Positions 22,501-36,164 are shown, numbered from the stretch's first letter. The stretch is 64,000 nucleotides of DNA from Calliopsis andreniformis (GCF_051401765.1 NW_027480429.1:13148157-13212156), one strand, 5' to 3'. The notes: generated by a model from the sequence alone, not told the origin. Numbers and translations are program-made.

Positions 22501-25327
22501 CTCCACCAGATCGAATAGTTAGTGCCTTAGAAGTCAACGCCAGAAGCATAAAATACAATATAAATACAACAGTCTTTCCATCCTATAACAGGAATAATTG
22601 CAACCCGTGTGAAAGTGATGGTCATTTGTACGTTCCAGGCAACCTAGGCTTCACTCTAGGGCGTTGTTCAACCAGATCGAATTGTTAGGGCCTAAGAAGT
22701 CAACGCCAGAAGCATAAGATACATAATAAATATAACAGTATTTCCATCGTATAGAACGAATAATAGCATCCAGTGTGAAAGTTATGGTCATTTCTACGTT
22801 CCGGGCAACCTAGGCTTCACTCTAGGGCGTTGCTCCAACAGATCGAATAGTTAGTGCCTTAGAAGTCAACGCCAGAAGCATAAAATACAACATAAACACA
22901 ACAGTTTTTCCATCGTTTAAAACGAATAATTGCAACCAGTTTGAAAGTGATGGCCAATTCTACGTTCCGGGCAACCTAGGCTTCACTCTAGGGAGTTGTT
23001 CCACCAGATCGAACAGTTGGGGCCTAAGAAGTCAACGCCAGAAGCATAAAATACAATATAAATATAACAGTTTTTCCATCGTATACAACGAATGATAGCA
23101 ACCAGTATGAAAGTTATGGTCATTTCTACGTTCCGGGCAAGCCAGGCTTCACTCTATGGCGTTGTTCCACCACATCGACTAGTTACGGCCTCAGAAGTCA
23201 ACGCCTGAAGCATAAAATACAATAAAAATACAACAGTCTTTCCATCCGATAACAGGAATAATTGCAACCAGTTTGAAAGTGATGGTCATTTCTACGTTCC
23301 GGGCAACCTAGGCTTCACTCTAGGGCGTTGCTCCACCAGATCGAATAGTTAGTGCCTTAGAAGTCAACGCCAGAAGCATAAAATACAATATAATCACAAC
23401 AGTTTTTCCATCGTATAAAACGAGTAATTGCTACCAGTGTGAAAGTTATGGTCATTTCTACGTTCCGGGCAACATAGGCTTCACTCTAGGGCGGTGTTCC
23501 ACCAGATCGAATAGTTACGGCCTAAGAAGTCAACGCCAGAAGCATAAAATACGATGAAGATGCAACAGTTTTTCCATCGTATAAAACGAATAATTGCAAC
23601 CAGTGTGAAACTTATGGTCATTTCTACGTTCCGGGCAACCTAGGCTTCACCCTAGGCCGTTGTTCCACCAGATCGAATTGTTAGGGCCTAAGAAGGGAAC
23701 GCCAGAAGCATAAAATGCAATAAAAATACAACAGTTTTTCCATCGTATAACAGGATTAATTGCAACCTGTTTGAAAGTGATGGTCATTTCTCCTTTCCGG
23801 GCAACCTAGGCTTCACTCTAGGGCGTTGCTCCACTAGATCGAATAGCTAGGGCCTTAGAAGTCAACGACAGAAGCATAAAATACTATATAAATACAACAG
23901 TTTTTCCATCGTATAACAGGATTAATTGCAACCAGTTTGAAAGTGATGGTCATTTCTACGTTCCGGGCCACCTAGGCTTCACTCTAGGGAGTTGCTCCAT
24001 TAGATCGAATAGCTAGGGCCTTAGAAGTCAACGCCAGAAGCATAAAATACAATATAAATACAACAGTTTTTCCATCGTATAAAACGAATAATTGCAACCA
24101 GTGTGAACGTAATGGTCATTTCTACGTTCCGAGCACCCTAGGCGTCACTCTAGGGCGTTGCTCCTCCACATCTAATAGCTACGGCCTTTGAAGTCAACGC
24201 CAGAGGCATAAAATACAATATAAATACAACAGCGTTTCCATCGTATAAAACGAATAATTGCAACCAGTGTGAAAGTTATGGTCATTTCTACATTCCGAGC
24301 AACCTAGGCTTCACTCTAGGGCGTTGTTCCACCAGATCGAATAGTTAGGTCATTTGAAGTAAACGCCAGAAGCATAAAATACGATATAAATACAACAGCT
24401 TTTCCATCGTATAAAAGGAATAATTGCATACAGTGTGAAAGTAATGGTCATTTCTATGTTCCGGTCAACCTAGGCTTCACTCTACGGTGTTGTTCCACCA
24501 GATCGAATGGTTGGGGCCTAAGAAGTGAACGCCAGAAGCATAAAATACAATATAAATATAACAGTTTTTCCAACGTATAAAACGAACAATTGCAACCAGT
24601 ATGAAACTTATGAACATTTACACTTTCCGAGCAACCTAGGCTTCACCCTAGGGCGTTGCTCCAACAGATTGAATAGTTAGGGCCTTAGAAGACAACGCCC
24701 GAACCATAAAATGCAAAAAAAATACAACTGTGTTTCCATCATATAACAGGAATAATTGCATCCAGTTTGAAAGTGATGGTCATTTCTCCTTATCAGGCAA
24801 CCTAGGCTTCACTCTAGGCCGTTGCTCCACTAGATCGAATAGCTAGGGCCTTAGAAGTCAACGCCAGAAGCATAAAATACGATATATATACAACAGCATT
24901 TCCATCGTATAAAAGGAATAATTGCAAACAGTGTGAAAGTGATGGTCACTTCTACGTTCCGGGCAACCTAGGCTTCACTCAACGGCGCTGATCCACCAGA
25001 TCGAATAGTTAGGGCCTAAGAAGTCAACGCCAGAAGCATAAAATACAATAAAAATACAACAGTTTTTCCATCGTGTAACAGGAATTATTGCAACTAGTGT
25101 GAAAGTAATGGTCATTCCGACGTACCGGGAAACCTAGGCTTCACTCTAGGACGTTGCTCCACCAGATCGAACAGTTAGGGCCTTAGAAGTCAACGCCAGA
25201 AGCATAAGATGCAATAAAGATGCAACAGTTTTTCCATCGGATAACACGAGTAATTGCAACCAGTGTGAAAGTTATGGTCATTTCTAAATTCCGAGCAACA
25301 TAGGCTTCACTCTAGGGCGTTGCTCCA
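19509..25327. repeat. Large duplicated block 2, copy 2
   Basis: This is the copy of 5,563-11,381. Sample differences from copy 1 are AATTGCAACC for AATTGTAACC near 20,440, GAAGAATTG for GAATAATTG near 21,100, CACCCTCGGG for CACCCTAGGG near 22,320 and TTCCGTCAT for TTCCATCAT near 22,411. There is no indel drift across 5.8 kb. After 25,327 the sequence enters the ACAGATTGAATAG unit that follows in segment 1 near 928 and 4,410, instead of the route taken by copy 1. Confidence 0.92.
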
Positions 25328-27773
25328 ACAGATTGAATAGTTAGGGCCTTAGAAGTCAACGCCCGAACCATAAAATGCAAAAAAAATACAACTGTGTTTC
25401 CATCATATAACAGGAATAATTGCATCCAGTTTGAATGTGATGGTCATTTCTCCTTTCCGGGCAACCTAGGCTTCACTCTAGGGCGTTGCTCCACTAGATC
25501 GAATAGCTAGGGCCTTAGAAGTCAACGCCAGAAGCATAAAATACGATATAAATACAACAGCTTTTCCATCGTATAAAAGGAATAATTGCAAACAGTGTGA
25601 AAGTAATGGTCATTTCTACATTCCGGGCAACCTAGGCTTCACTCTACGACGCTGTTCCACCAGATCGAATAGTTAGGGCCTAAGAAGTCAACACCAGAAG
25701 AATAAAATACAAAATAAATACAACAGCCTTTACACCGTATAAAACGAATAATTGCAACCTGTGTGAAGGTTATGGTGATACCTACGTTCCGGGCAACCTG
25801 GGCTCCACTGTAGGGCGTTGCTCCAACAGATTGAATAGTTAGGGCCTTAGAAGTCAACGCCGGAAGCATAAAATGCAATAAAAATACAACAGTTTTTCCA
25901 TCGTATAAAACGAATAATAGCAATCAGTGTAAAAGTTATGGTCATTTCTAAGTTCCGGGCATCCTAGGCTTCACCCTAGGGCGTTGCTCCAACAGATTGA
26001 ATAGTTAGTGCCTTAGAAGTCATCGCCCGACGCATAAAATGCAATAAAAATGCAACAGTTTTTCCATCGTATAAAAGGATTAATTGCAACCAGTTTGAAA
26101 GTGATGGTCATTTCTACGTTCCGTGCAACCTAGGCTTCACCCTAGGCCGTTGTTCCACCAGATCGAATAGTTAGGGCATAAGAAGTCAACGCCAGAAGCA
26201 TAAAATACGGTATAAATACAACAGCTTTTCCATCGTATAGAACGAATAATTGCAACCAGTATGAAACTTATGGTCATTTCTACGTTCCGGGCAATCTAGG
26301 CTTCACTCTATGGCGTTCTTCCACCACATCGAATAGCTACGGCCTCAGAAGTCAACGCCTGAAGTATAAAATACAATAAAAATACAACCGTCTTTTCATC
26401 CTATAACAGGAATAATTGCAACCAGTTTGAAAGTGATGGTCATTTCGCCTTTCCGGGAAACCTCGGCTTCACTCTAGGGCGTTGCTCCAACAGATCGAAT
26501 AGTTAATGCCTTAGAAGTCAACGCCAGAAACATAAAATACAATATAAACACAACAGTTTTTCCATCGTATAAAACGAATAATTGCTACCAGTATGGAAGT
26601 GATGGTCATTTCTACGTACCGGGCAACCTAGGCTTCACTCTAGGGCGTTGCTCCAGTAGATCGAATAGTTAGGGACCTAGAAGTCAACGCCCGAAGCATA
26701 AAATACAAAATAAATACAACAGTTTTTCCATCGTATAAAACGCGTAATTGCTACCAGTGTGAAAGTTATGATCATTTCTACGTTCCGGGCAACCTAGGCT
26801 TCACTCTAGGGCGGTGTTCCACCAGATCGAATATTTGGGGCCTAAGAAGTCAACGCCAGAAGCATAAAATACGATATAAATACAACAGCTTTTCCATCGT
26901 ATAAAACGAATTATTGCAACCAGTGTGAAAGTTATGGTCATTTCTACGTCCGAGCAACCTAGGCTACACCCTAGGGCGTTGCTCCAACAGACTGAATAGT
27001 TAGGGCCTAAGAAGTGAACGCAAGAAGCATAAAATACAATATAAATACAACAGTTCTTCCATCATATAAAACGGATAATTGCAACCAGTATGAAAGTTAT
27101 GGTCATTTCTACGTGCCGGGCAACCCAGGTTTCAATCTATGGCGTTCTTCCCCCACATCGAATAGCTACGTCCTCAGAAGTCAACGCCTGAGGCATAAAA
27201 TACAATAAAAATACAACAGTCTTTCCATCCTATAACAGGAATAATTGCAACCAGTTTGAAAGTGATGGTCATTTCTAGGTTCCGGGCAACCTAGGCTTCA
27301 CTCTAGGGCGTTGCTCCAACAGATCGAATAGTTAGTGCCTTAGAAGTCAACGCCAGAAGCATAAAAAACAATATAAACACAACAGTTTTTCCATCGTATA
27401 AAACGAATAATTGCTACCAGTGTGAACGTAATGGTCATTTCTACGTTCCGAGCACCCTAGGCGTCACTCTAGGGCGTTGCTCCTCCACATCTAATAGCTA
27501 CGGCCTTTGAAGTCAACGCCAGAGGCATAAAATACAATATAAATACAACAGCGTTTCCATCGTATAAAACGAATAATTGCAACCAGTGTGAAAGTTATGG
27601 TCATTTCTACATTCCGAGCAACCTAGGCTTCACTCTAGGGCGTTGCTCCACCAGATCGAATAGTTAGGTCATTTGAAGTAAACGCCAGAAGCATAAAATA
27701 CGATATAAATACAACAGCTTTTCCATCGTATAAAAGGAATAATTGCAAACAGTGTGAAAGTAATGGTCATTTC
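24515..27773. repeat. Duplicated block 4, copy 1 (3.26 kb, offset 4,647 bp)
   Basis: It matches 29,162-32,420 at a constant 4,647 bp (28 monomers minus one base). The first 150 bp match loosely, then the match becomes almost exact from the A8 unit near 24,710. Marker units shared by both copies are CTACGACGCTGTTCC, CCTTTACACCG, CCGTGCAACC, the one-base-deleted TTCTACGTCCGAGC unit near 26,949, and AATCTATGGCGTTCTTCCCCC near 27,133. The match ends at GTCATTTC (TACG here, AACG in copy 2). The part from 25,566 to about 26,625 also matches 2,491 to about 3,550. It overlaps the end of block 2 copy 2. Confidence 0.88.
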
Positions 27774-29161
27774 TACGTTCCGGGCAACCTAGGCTTCACT
27801 CTACGACGTTGCTCCACCAGATCGAAATGTTAGGGCCTAAGAACTCAACGCCAGAAGCATAAAATACAATAAAAATACAACAGTTTTTCCACCGTATAAC
27901 AGGAATTATTGCAACTAGTGTGAAAGTAATGGTCATTCCGACGTACCGGGCAACCTAGGCTTCACTCTACGACGCTGTTCCACCAGATCGAATAGTTAGG
28001 GCCTAAGAAGTCAACACCAGAAGAATAAAATACAAAATAGATACAACAGCCTTTACACCGTATAAAACGAATAATTGCAACCTGTGTGAAGGTTATGGTC
28101 ATATCTACGTTCCGGGCAACCTAGGCTCCACTGTAGGTCGTTGCTCCACCAGATCGAAATGTTAGGGCCTAAGAAGTCAACGCCAGAAGCATAAAATACA
28201 ATATAAATGCTACAGTTTTTCCAACGTATAAAACGAAGAATAGCAGCCAGTGTGAAAGTTATGGTCATTCCTACGTTCCGGGCAACCTAGGCTTCACTCT
28301 AGGGCGGTGTTCCACCAGATCGAATATTTAGGGCCTAAGAAGTCAACGCCAGAAGCATAAAATGCAATATAAGTATAACAGATTTTCCATCGGATAACAC
28401 GAGTAATTGCAACCAGTGTGAAAGTTATGGTCATTTCTAAATTCCGAGCAACATAGGCTTCACTCTAGGGCGTTGCTCCACCTGATCGAATAGTTTGGGC
28501 CTAAGAAATCAACGCCAGAAGCATAAAATACAATATAAATATAACAGTTTTTCCATCGTATAAAACGAAGAATAGTAGCCAGTGTGAAAGTTATGGTCAT
28601 TTCTACGTTCCGGGCAACCTAGGCTTCACTCTATGGCGTTCTTCCGCCACATCGAATAGCTACGACCTCAGAACTCAACGCCAGAAGCATAAAATACAAT
28701 AAAAATACAACAGTTTTTCCATCGTGTAACAGGAATTATTGCAACTAGTGTGAAAGTAATGGTCATTCCGACGTACCGGGAAACCTAGGCTTCACTCTAG
28801 GACGTTGCTCCACCAGATCGAACAGTTAGGGCCTTAGAAGTCAACGCCAGAAGCATAAGATGCAATAAAGATGCAACAGTTTTTCCATCGGATAACACGA
28901 GTAATTGCAACCAGTGTGAAAGTTATGGTCATTTCTAAATTCCGAGCAACATAGGCTTCACTCTAGGGCGTTGCTGCACCAGATCAAACAGTTAGGGCCT
29001 CAGATGTCAACGCCCGAAGCATAAAATACAAAATAAATAGAACAGTTTTTCCATTGTATAAAACGAATAATTGCTACCAGTGTAAAAGTTATGGTCATTT
29101 CTACGTTCCGGGCAACCTAGGCTTCACCCTAGGGCGTTGCTCCACCAGATCGAATAGTTAG
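27774..29161. repeat. Spacer monomers between copies of block 4
   Basis: About eight units form a patchwork of neighbouring subfamilies: CTACGACGTTGCTCC and CCTTTACACCG units (27.8-28.1 kb), GAAGAATAGCAGCC and GAAGAATAGTAGCC units (near 28,230 and 28,570), and a 0.25 kb stretch near 28,720-28,970. That last stretch repeats the GGGAAACCTAGG and AATTCCGAGCAACATAGG pair seen near 700, 4,190, 11,170, 14,160 and 25,120. The mosaic suggests repeated short exchanges. Nothing other than satellite is seen. Confidence 0.8.
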
Positions 29162-32100
29162 GGCCTAAGAAGTGAACGCCAGAAGCATAAAATACAATAT
29201 AAATACAACAGTTTTTCCAACGTATAAAACGAATAATTGCAACCAGTATGAAACTTATGGACATTTCCACTTTCCGAGCAACCTATGCTTCACCCTAGGG
29301 CGTTGCTCCAACAGATTGAATAGTTAGGGCCTTAGAAGACAACGCCCGAACCATAAAATGCAAAAAAAATACAACTGTGTTTCCATCATATAACAGGAAT
29401 AATTGCATCCAGTTTGAAAGTGATGGTCATTTCTCCTTATCAGGCAACCTAGGCTTCACTCTAGGCCGTTGCTCCACTAGATCGAATAGCTAGGGCCTTA
29501 GAAGTCAACGCCAGAAGCATAAACTACGATATATATACAACAGCATTTCCATCGTATAAAAGGAATAATTGCAAACAGTGTGAAAGTGATGGTCACTTCT
29601 ACGTTCCGGGCAACCTAGGCTTCACTCAACGGCGCTGATCCACCAGATCGAATAGTTAGGGCCTAAGAAGTCAACGCCAGAAGCATAAAATACAATAAAA
29701 ATACAACAGTTTTTCCATCGTGTAACAGGAATTATTGCAACTAGTGTGAAAGTAATGGTCATTCCGACGTACCGGGAAACCTAGGCTTCACTCTAGGACG
29801 TTGCTCCACCAGATCGAACAGTTAGGGCCTTAGAAGTCAACGCCAGAAGCATAAGATGCAATAAAGATGCAACAGTTTTTCCATCGGATAACACGAGTAA
29901 TTGCAACCAGTGTGAAAGTTATGGTCATTTCTAAATTCCGAGCAACATAGGCTTCACTCTAGGGCGTTGCTCCAACAGATTGAATAGTTAGGGCCTTAGA
30001 AGTCAACGCCCGAACCATAAAATGCAAAAAAAATACAACTGTGTTTCCATCATCTAACAGGAATAATTGCATCCAGTTTGAATGTGATGGTCATTTCTCC
30101 TTTCCGGGCAACCTAGGCTTCACTCTAGGGCGTTGCTCCACTAGATCGAATAGCTAGGGCCTTAGAAGTCAACGCCAGAAGCATAAAATACGATATAAAT
30201 ACAACAGCTTTTCCATCGTATAAAAGGAATAATTGCAAACAGTGTGAAAGTAATGGTCATTTCTACATTCCGGGCAACCTAGGCTTCACTCTACGACGCT
30301 GTTCCACCAGATCGAATAGTTAGGGCCTAAGAAGTCAACACCAGAAGAATAAAATACAAAATAAATACAACAGCCTTTACACCGTATAAAACGAATAATT
30401 GCAACCTGTGTGAAGGTTATGGTGATACCTACGTTCCGGGCAACCTGGGCTCCACTGTAGGGCGTTGCTCCAACAGATTGAATAGTTAGGGCCTTAGAAG
30501 TCAACGCCGGAAGCATAAAATGCAATAAAAATACAACAGTTTTTCCATCGTATAAAACGAATAATAGCAATCAGTGTAAAAGTTATGGTCATTTCTAAGT
30601 TCCGGGCATCCTAGGCTTCACCCTAGGGCGTTGCTCCAACAGATTGAATAGTTAGTGCCTTAGAAGTCATCGCCCGACGCATAAAATGCAATAAAAATGC
30701 AACAGTTTTTCCATCGTATAAAAGGATTAATTGCAACCAGTTTGAAAGTGATGGTCATTTCTACGTTCCGTGCAACCTAGGCTTCACCCTAGGCCGTTGT
30801 TCCACCAGATCGAATAGTTAGGGCATAAGAAGTCAACGCCAGAAGCATAAAATACGGTATAAATACAACAGCTTTTCCATCGTATAGAACGAATAATTGC
30901 AACCAGTATGAAACTTATGGTCATTTCTACGTTCCGGGCAATCTAGGCTTCACTCTATGGCGTTCTTCCACCACATCGAATAGCTACGGCCTCAGAAGTC
31001 AACGCCTGAAGTATAAAATACAATAAAAATACAACCGTCTTTTCATCCTATAACAGGAATAATTGCAACCAGTTTGAAAGTGATGGTCATTTCGCCTTTC
31101 CGGGAAACCTCGGCTTCACTCTAGGGCGTTGCTCCAACAGATCGAATAGTTAATGCCTTAGAAGTCAACGCCAGAAACATAAAATACAATATAAACACAA
31201 CAGTTTTTCCATCGTATAAAACGAATAATTGCTACCAGTATGGAAGTGATGGTCATTTCTACGTACCGGGCAACCTAGGCTTCACTCTAGGGCGTTGCTC
31301 CAGTAGATCGAAGAGTTAGGGACCTAGAAGTCAACGCCCGAAGCATAAAATACAAAATAAATACAACAGTTTTTCCATCGTATAAAACGCGTAATTGCTA
31401 CCAGTGTGAAAGTTATGATCATTTCTACGTTCCGGGCAACCTAGGCTTCACTCTAGGGCGGTGTTCCACCAGATCGAATATTTGGGGCCTAAGAAGTCAA
31501 CGCCAGAAGCATAAAATACGATATAAATACAACAGCTTTTCCATCGTATAAAACGAATTATTGCAACCAGTGTGAAAGTTATGGTCATTTCTACGTCCGA
31601 GCAACCTAGGCTACACCCTAGGGCGTTGCTCCAACAGACTGAATAGTTAGGGCCTAAGAAGTGAACGCAAGAAGCATAAAATACAATATAAATACAACAG
31701 TTCTTCCATCATATAAAACGGATAATTGCAACCAGTATGAAAGTTATGGTCATTTCTACGTGCCGGGCAACCCAGGTTTCAATCTATGGCGTTCTTCCCC
31801 CACATCGAATAGCTACGTCCTCAGAAGTCAACGCCTGAGGCATAAAATACAATAAAAATACAACAGTCTTTCCATCCTATAACAGGAATAATTGCAACCA
31901 GTTTGAAAGTGATGGTCATTTCTAGGTTCCGGGCAACCTAGGCTTCACTCTAGGGCGTTGCTCCAACAGATCGAATAGTTAGTGCCTTAGAAGTCAACGC
32001 CAGAAGCATAAAAAACAATATAAACACAACAGTTTTTCCATCGTATAAAACGAATAATTGCTACCAGTGTGAACGTAATGGTCATTTCTACGTTCCGAGC

Positions 32101-32420
32101 ACCCTAGGCGTCACTCTAGGGCGTTGCTCCTCCACATCTAATAGCTACGGCCTTTGAAGTCAACGCCAGAGGCATAAAATACAATATAAATACAACAGCG
32201 TTTCCATCGTATAAAACGAATAATTGCAACCAGTGTGAAAGTTATGGTCATTTCTACATTCCGAGCAACCTAGGCTTCACTCTAGGGCGTTGCTCCACCA
32301 GATCGAATAGTTAGGTCATTTGAAGTAAACGCCAGAAGCATAAAATACGATATAAATACAACAGCTTTTCCATCGTATAAAAGGAATAATTGCAAACAGT
32401 GTGAAAGTAATGGTCATTTC
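29162..32420. repeat. Duplicated block 4, copy 2
   Basis: This is the copy of 24,515-27,773. The shared one-base-deleted unit (TTCTACGTCCGAGC near 31,597) and shared rare variants show that it was copied as a block and not converged monomer by monomer. A few differences are visible: CATCTAACAGG near 30,051 versus CATATAACAGG, and CGAAGAGTTAGG near 31,310 versus CGAATAGTTAGG. Confidence 0.88.
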
Positions 32421-33700
32421 AACGTTCCGGGCAATCTAGGCTGCACTCTAGGGCGTTGCTCCACCAGATCGAATAGTTAGGGCCTTAGAAGTCAACGCCA
32501 GAAGCGTAAAATATAATAAAAATACAACAGTTGTTCCATCGTATAACAGGAATAATTGCAACCAGTGTGAAAGTAATGGGCATTTCTACGTTCCATGCAA
32601 CCTAGGATTCGCACTAGGGCGTTGCACCACCAGGTCGAATAGCTAGGGCCTTAGAAAACTACTCCAGACGCATAAGATACAGTAAAAATACAACAGTCCT
32701 TCCATCGTATAACAGGAATAATTGCAACCAGTGTGAATGTAATGGTCATTACTACGTTGCGGGCAACCTAGGCTTCGCTCTAGGATATTGCACCACCAGG
32801 TCGAATAGTTAGGGCATTAGAAAACAACTCCAGACGCATAAAATACAATATAAATACAACAGCTTTTCCATCGCATAAAACGACTAATTGCAACCAGTGT
32901 GAAAGCTATGGTCATTTCTACGTTCCGGGCAACCTAGGCGTCACTCTAGGGCGTTGATCCACAACATCGAATACTTAGGGCCTTAGTAGTCGACGCCCGA
33001 AGCATAAAATACAAAATATATAGAACAGTTTTTCCATTGTATAAAACGAATAAATGCAACCAGTGTGAAAGTTATGGCCATTTCTACGTTCCGTGCAACC
33101 TAGGCTTCACTCTAGTGCGTTGTGCCACCAGATCGAATAGCTAGGGCCTAAGAACTCAACGACAGAAGCATAAAATACTATAAAAATACAACAGTCCTTC
33201 AATCGTATAACAGGAATAATTGCAACCAATGTGAAAGCAATAGTCATTACTACGTTCCGGGCAACCTAGGTTTCGCTCTAGGGTGTTGCTCCACCAGATC
33301 GAATAGCTAGGGACTTAGACGTCAGCGCCAGAAGCATAAAATATAATAAAAATACAACAGCTTTTCTATCGTATAAAAAGAATAATTGCAACCAGTGTGA
33401 AAGTAATGGTCATTCCTACGCTTCGGGCAACATACGCTTCACTCCTGGACGTTGCTCCATGAGATCGAATAGCTAGGACCTTAGAAGTCAACGCCTGAAA
33501 CATAAAATACAATAAAAATACAACAGTCCTTCCATCGTATAACAGGAATAATTGCATCCAGTGTGAAAGTACTGGTCATTTCTACGTTCCGTGTAACCTA
33601 GGCTTCACTCCAGGGCGTTGCTGCACCAGATCGAATAGTGAGCGCCTGAGAAGTCAACCCCCTGAAGCAAAAAACACAATAAAAATACAACAATCTTTCC
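32421..33700. repeat. Second divergent monomer stretch
   Basis: About eight units rich in private changes: GGCTGCACTC near 32,440, GGATTCGCACTAGGG near 32,605, CTAGGATATTGCACC near 32,780, AAAACTACTCCAGACG near 32,656 with a related version near 32,822, and CTCCTGGACG near 33,440. Several resemble the 17-19 kb stretch (CGCTTCGGGCAACATACGC at 33,419 and 18,152), so the two may be remnants of one older subfamily. Register is kept at 166 bp. Confidence 0.8.
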
Positions 33701-36164
33701 ATAGTATAAAAAGAATAATTGCAGCCAGTGTGAAAGTACTGGTCATTTCTACATTCCGAGCCACCTAGGCTTCACTCTAGGGCGTTGCTCCACCAGATCG
33801 AATAGTTAGGTCCTTAGAAGTCAACGCCAGAAGCATAAAATACGATATAAAGACAACAGCTTTTAAATCGTATAAAAGGAATAATTGCAAACAGTGTGAA
33901 AGTAATGGTCATTTCTACGTTCGGGCAACCTAGGCTTCACTCTACGGCGTTGTTCCACCAGATCGAATAGTTAGGTCCTAAGAAGTCAACACCAGATGAA
34001 TAAAATACAAAATAAATACAACAGCCTTTACACCGTATAAAACGAATAATTGCAACCTGTGTGAAGGTTATGGTCATATCTACGTTCCGTGCAACCTAGG
34101 CTTCACTGTCGGGCGTTGCTCCACCAGATCGAAATGTTAGGGCCTAAGAAGTCAACGCCCGAAGCATAAAATACGATATAAATACAACAGCATTTCCATC
34201 GTATTAAATGAATAATTGCAAACAGTGTGAAAGTAATGGTCATTTCTACGTTCCGGGCAACCTAGGCTTCACTCTACGGCGTTGTTAAACCAGATCGAAT
34301 AGTGAGGGCCTAAGAAGTCAACACCAGAAGAGTAAAATACAAAATAAATACAACAGCCTTTACACCGTATAAAACGAATAATTGCAACCTGTGTGAAGGT
34401 TATGGTCATATCTACGTTCCGGGCAACCTAGGCTTCACTGTCGGGCGTTGCTCCACCAGATCGAAATGTTAGGGCCTAAGAAGTCTACGCCCGAAGCATA
34501 AAATACGATATAAATACAACAGCATTTCCATCGTATTAAATGAATAATTGCAAACAGTGTGAAGGTAGTGGACATTTCTACGTTCCGGGCAACCTAGGCT
34601 TCACTGTATGGTGTTCTTCCACCACATCGAATAGCTACGGCCTCAGAAGTGCACGCCTGAAGCAGAAAATACAATAAAAATACAACAGTCTTTTCATCGT
34701 ATAACAGGAATAATTGCAACAAGCGTGAAAGTAATGATCATTTCGGCGTTTCGGGCATCCTAGACTTAACTCTGAGGCATTGCTCCACCAGATCGAATAT
34801 TTAGGGCCTTAGAAGTCAACCCCAGAAGCATAAAATACGATATAAATACAACAGCTGTTCCATCGTATAAAAGGAATAATTGCAAACAGTGTGAAGGTAA
34901 TGGTCATTTCTACGTTCCGGGCAACCTAGGCTTCACTCTACGGCGTTGTTCCACCAGATCGAATAGTTAGGGCCTAAGAAGTCAACACCAGGAGAATAAA
35001 ATGCAATAAAAATACAACAGTCTTTCCATCCTATAACAGGAATAATTGCAACCCGTGTGAAAGTGATGGTCATTTCTACGTTCCAGGCAACCTAGGCTTC
35101 ACTCTAGGGCGTTGTTCCACAAGATCGAATAGTTAGGGCCTAAGTAGTCAACGCCAGAAGCATAAAATACAATATAAATAGAACAGTTTTTCCAATGTAT
35201 AAAACGAATAATTGCTACCAGTGTGAAAGTTATGGTCATTTCTACGTTCCGCGCAACCCAGGCTTCACCCTAGGGCGTTGCTCCAACAGATTGAATAGTT
35301 AGGGCCTTAGAAGTCAACGCCCGAAGCATAAAATACAGAACAAATAGAACAGTTTTTCCATCGTATAAAACGAATAATTGCTGCCAGTGTGAAAGTTATG
35401 GTCATTTCTACATTCCGAGCCACCTAGGCTTCACTCTAGGGCGTTGCTCCACCAGATCGAATAGTTATGGCCTAAGAAGTCAACGCCAGATGCATAAAAT
35501 ACGATGAAGATGCAACAGTTTTTCCATCGTATAAAAAGAATAATTGCAATCAGTGTGAAAGTTATGGTCATTTCTACATTCCGAGCCACCTAGGCTTCAC
35601 TCTAGGGCGTTGCTCCACCAGATCGAATAGGTAGGTCCTTAGAAGTCAACGCCAGAAGCATAAAATACGATATAAAGACAACAGCTTTACCATCGTATAA
35701 AAGGAATAATTGCAAACAGTGTGAAAGTAATGGTCATTTCTACGTTCGGGCAACCTAGGCTTCACTCTACGGCGTTGTTCCACCAGATCGAATAGTTAGG
35801 TCCTAAGAAGTCAACACCAGAAGAATAAAATACAAAATAAATACAACAGCCTTTACACCGTATAAAACGAATAATTGCAACCTGTGTGAAGGTTATGGTC
35901 ATATCTACGTTCCGTGCAACCTAGGCTTCACTGTCGGGCGTTGCTCCACCAGATCGGATAGTTACGGCCTAAGAAGTCAACGCCAGAAGCATAAAATACG
36001 ATAAAGATGCAACAGCTTTTCCATCGTATAAAACGAATAATTGCAACTGGTATGCAACTTATGGTCATTTCTACATTCCGAGCAACCTAGGCTTCACTCT
36101 AGGGCGTTGCTCCACCAGATCGAATTGTTAGGACCTTAGAAGTCAGCGCCAGAAGCATAAAATA
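33701..36164. repeat. Short-range dimer repeats with CCTTTACACCG marker
   Basis: Two-unit modules pair a unit with CCTTTACACCG plus CACTGTCGGGCG with a unit carrying CATTTCCATCGTATTAAATG. The modules recur near 34,020 and 34,351, and the first half also near 35,848. The first two are 2 monomers apart. A separate run of about 370 bp (33,741-34,110, with CGAGCCACCTAGG, a one-base-deleted TTCTACGTTCGGGC and CCGTGCAACC) is repeated at about 35,567-35,930. The whole is a compact mosaic of local duplications. Confidence 0.8.

Noticed and set aside
19509..25327. Block 2 copy 2 as a transposed mobile element
   Set aside because: Ends fall inside ordinary monomers, with no terminal inverted repeats, target-site duplication or coding capacity. 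Phase of the 166 bp array is kept across both boundaries, as expected for recombination.
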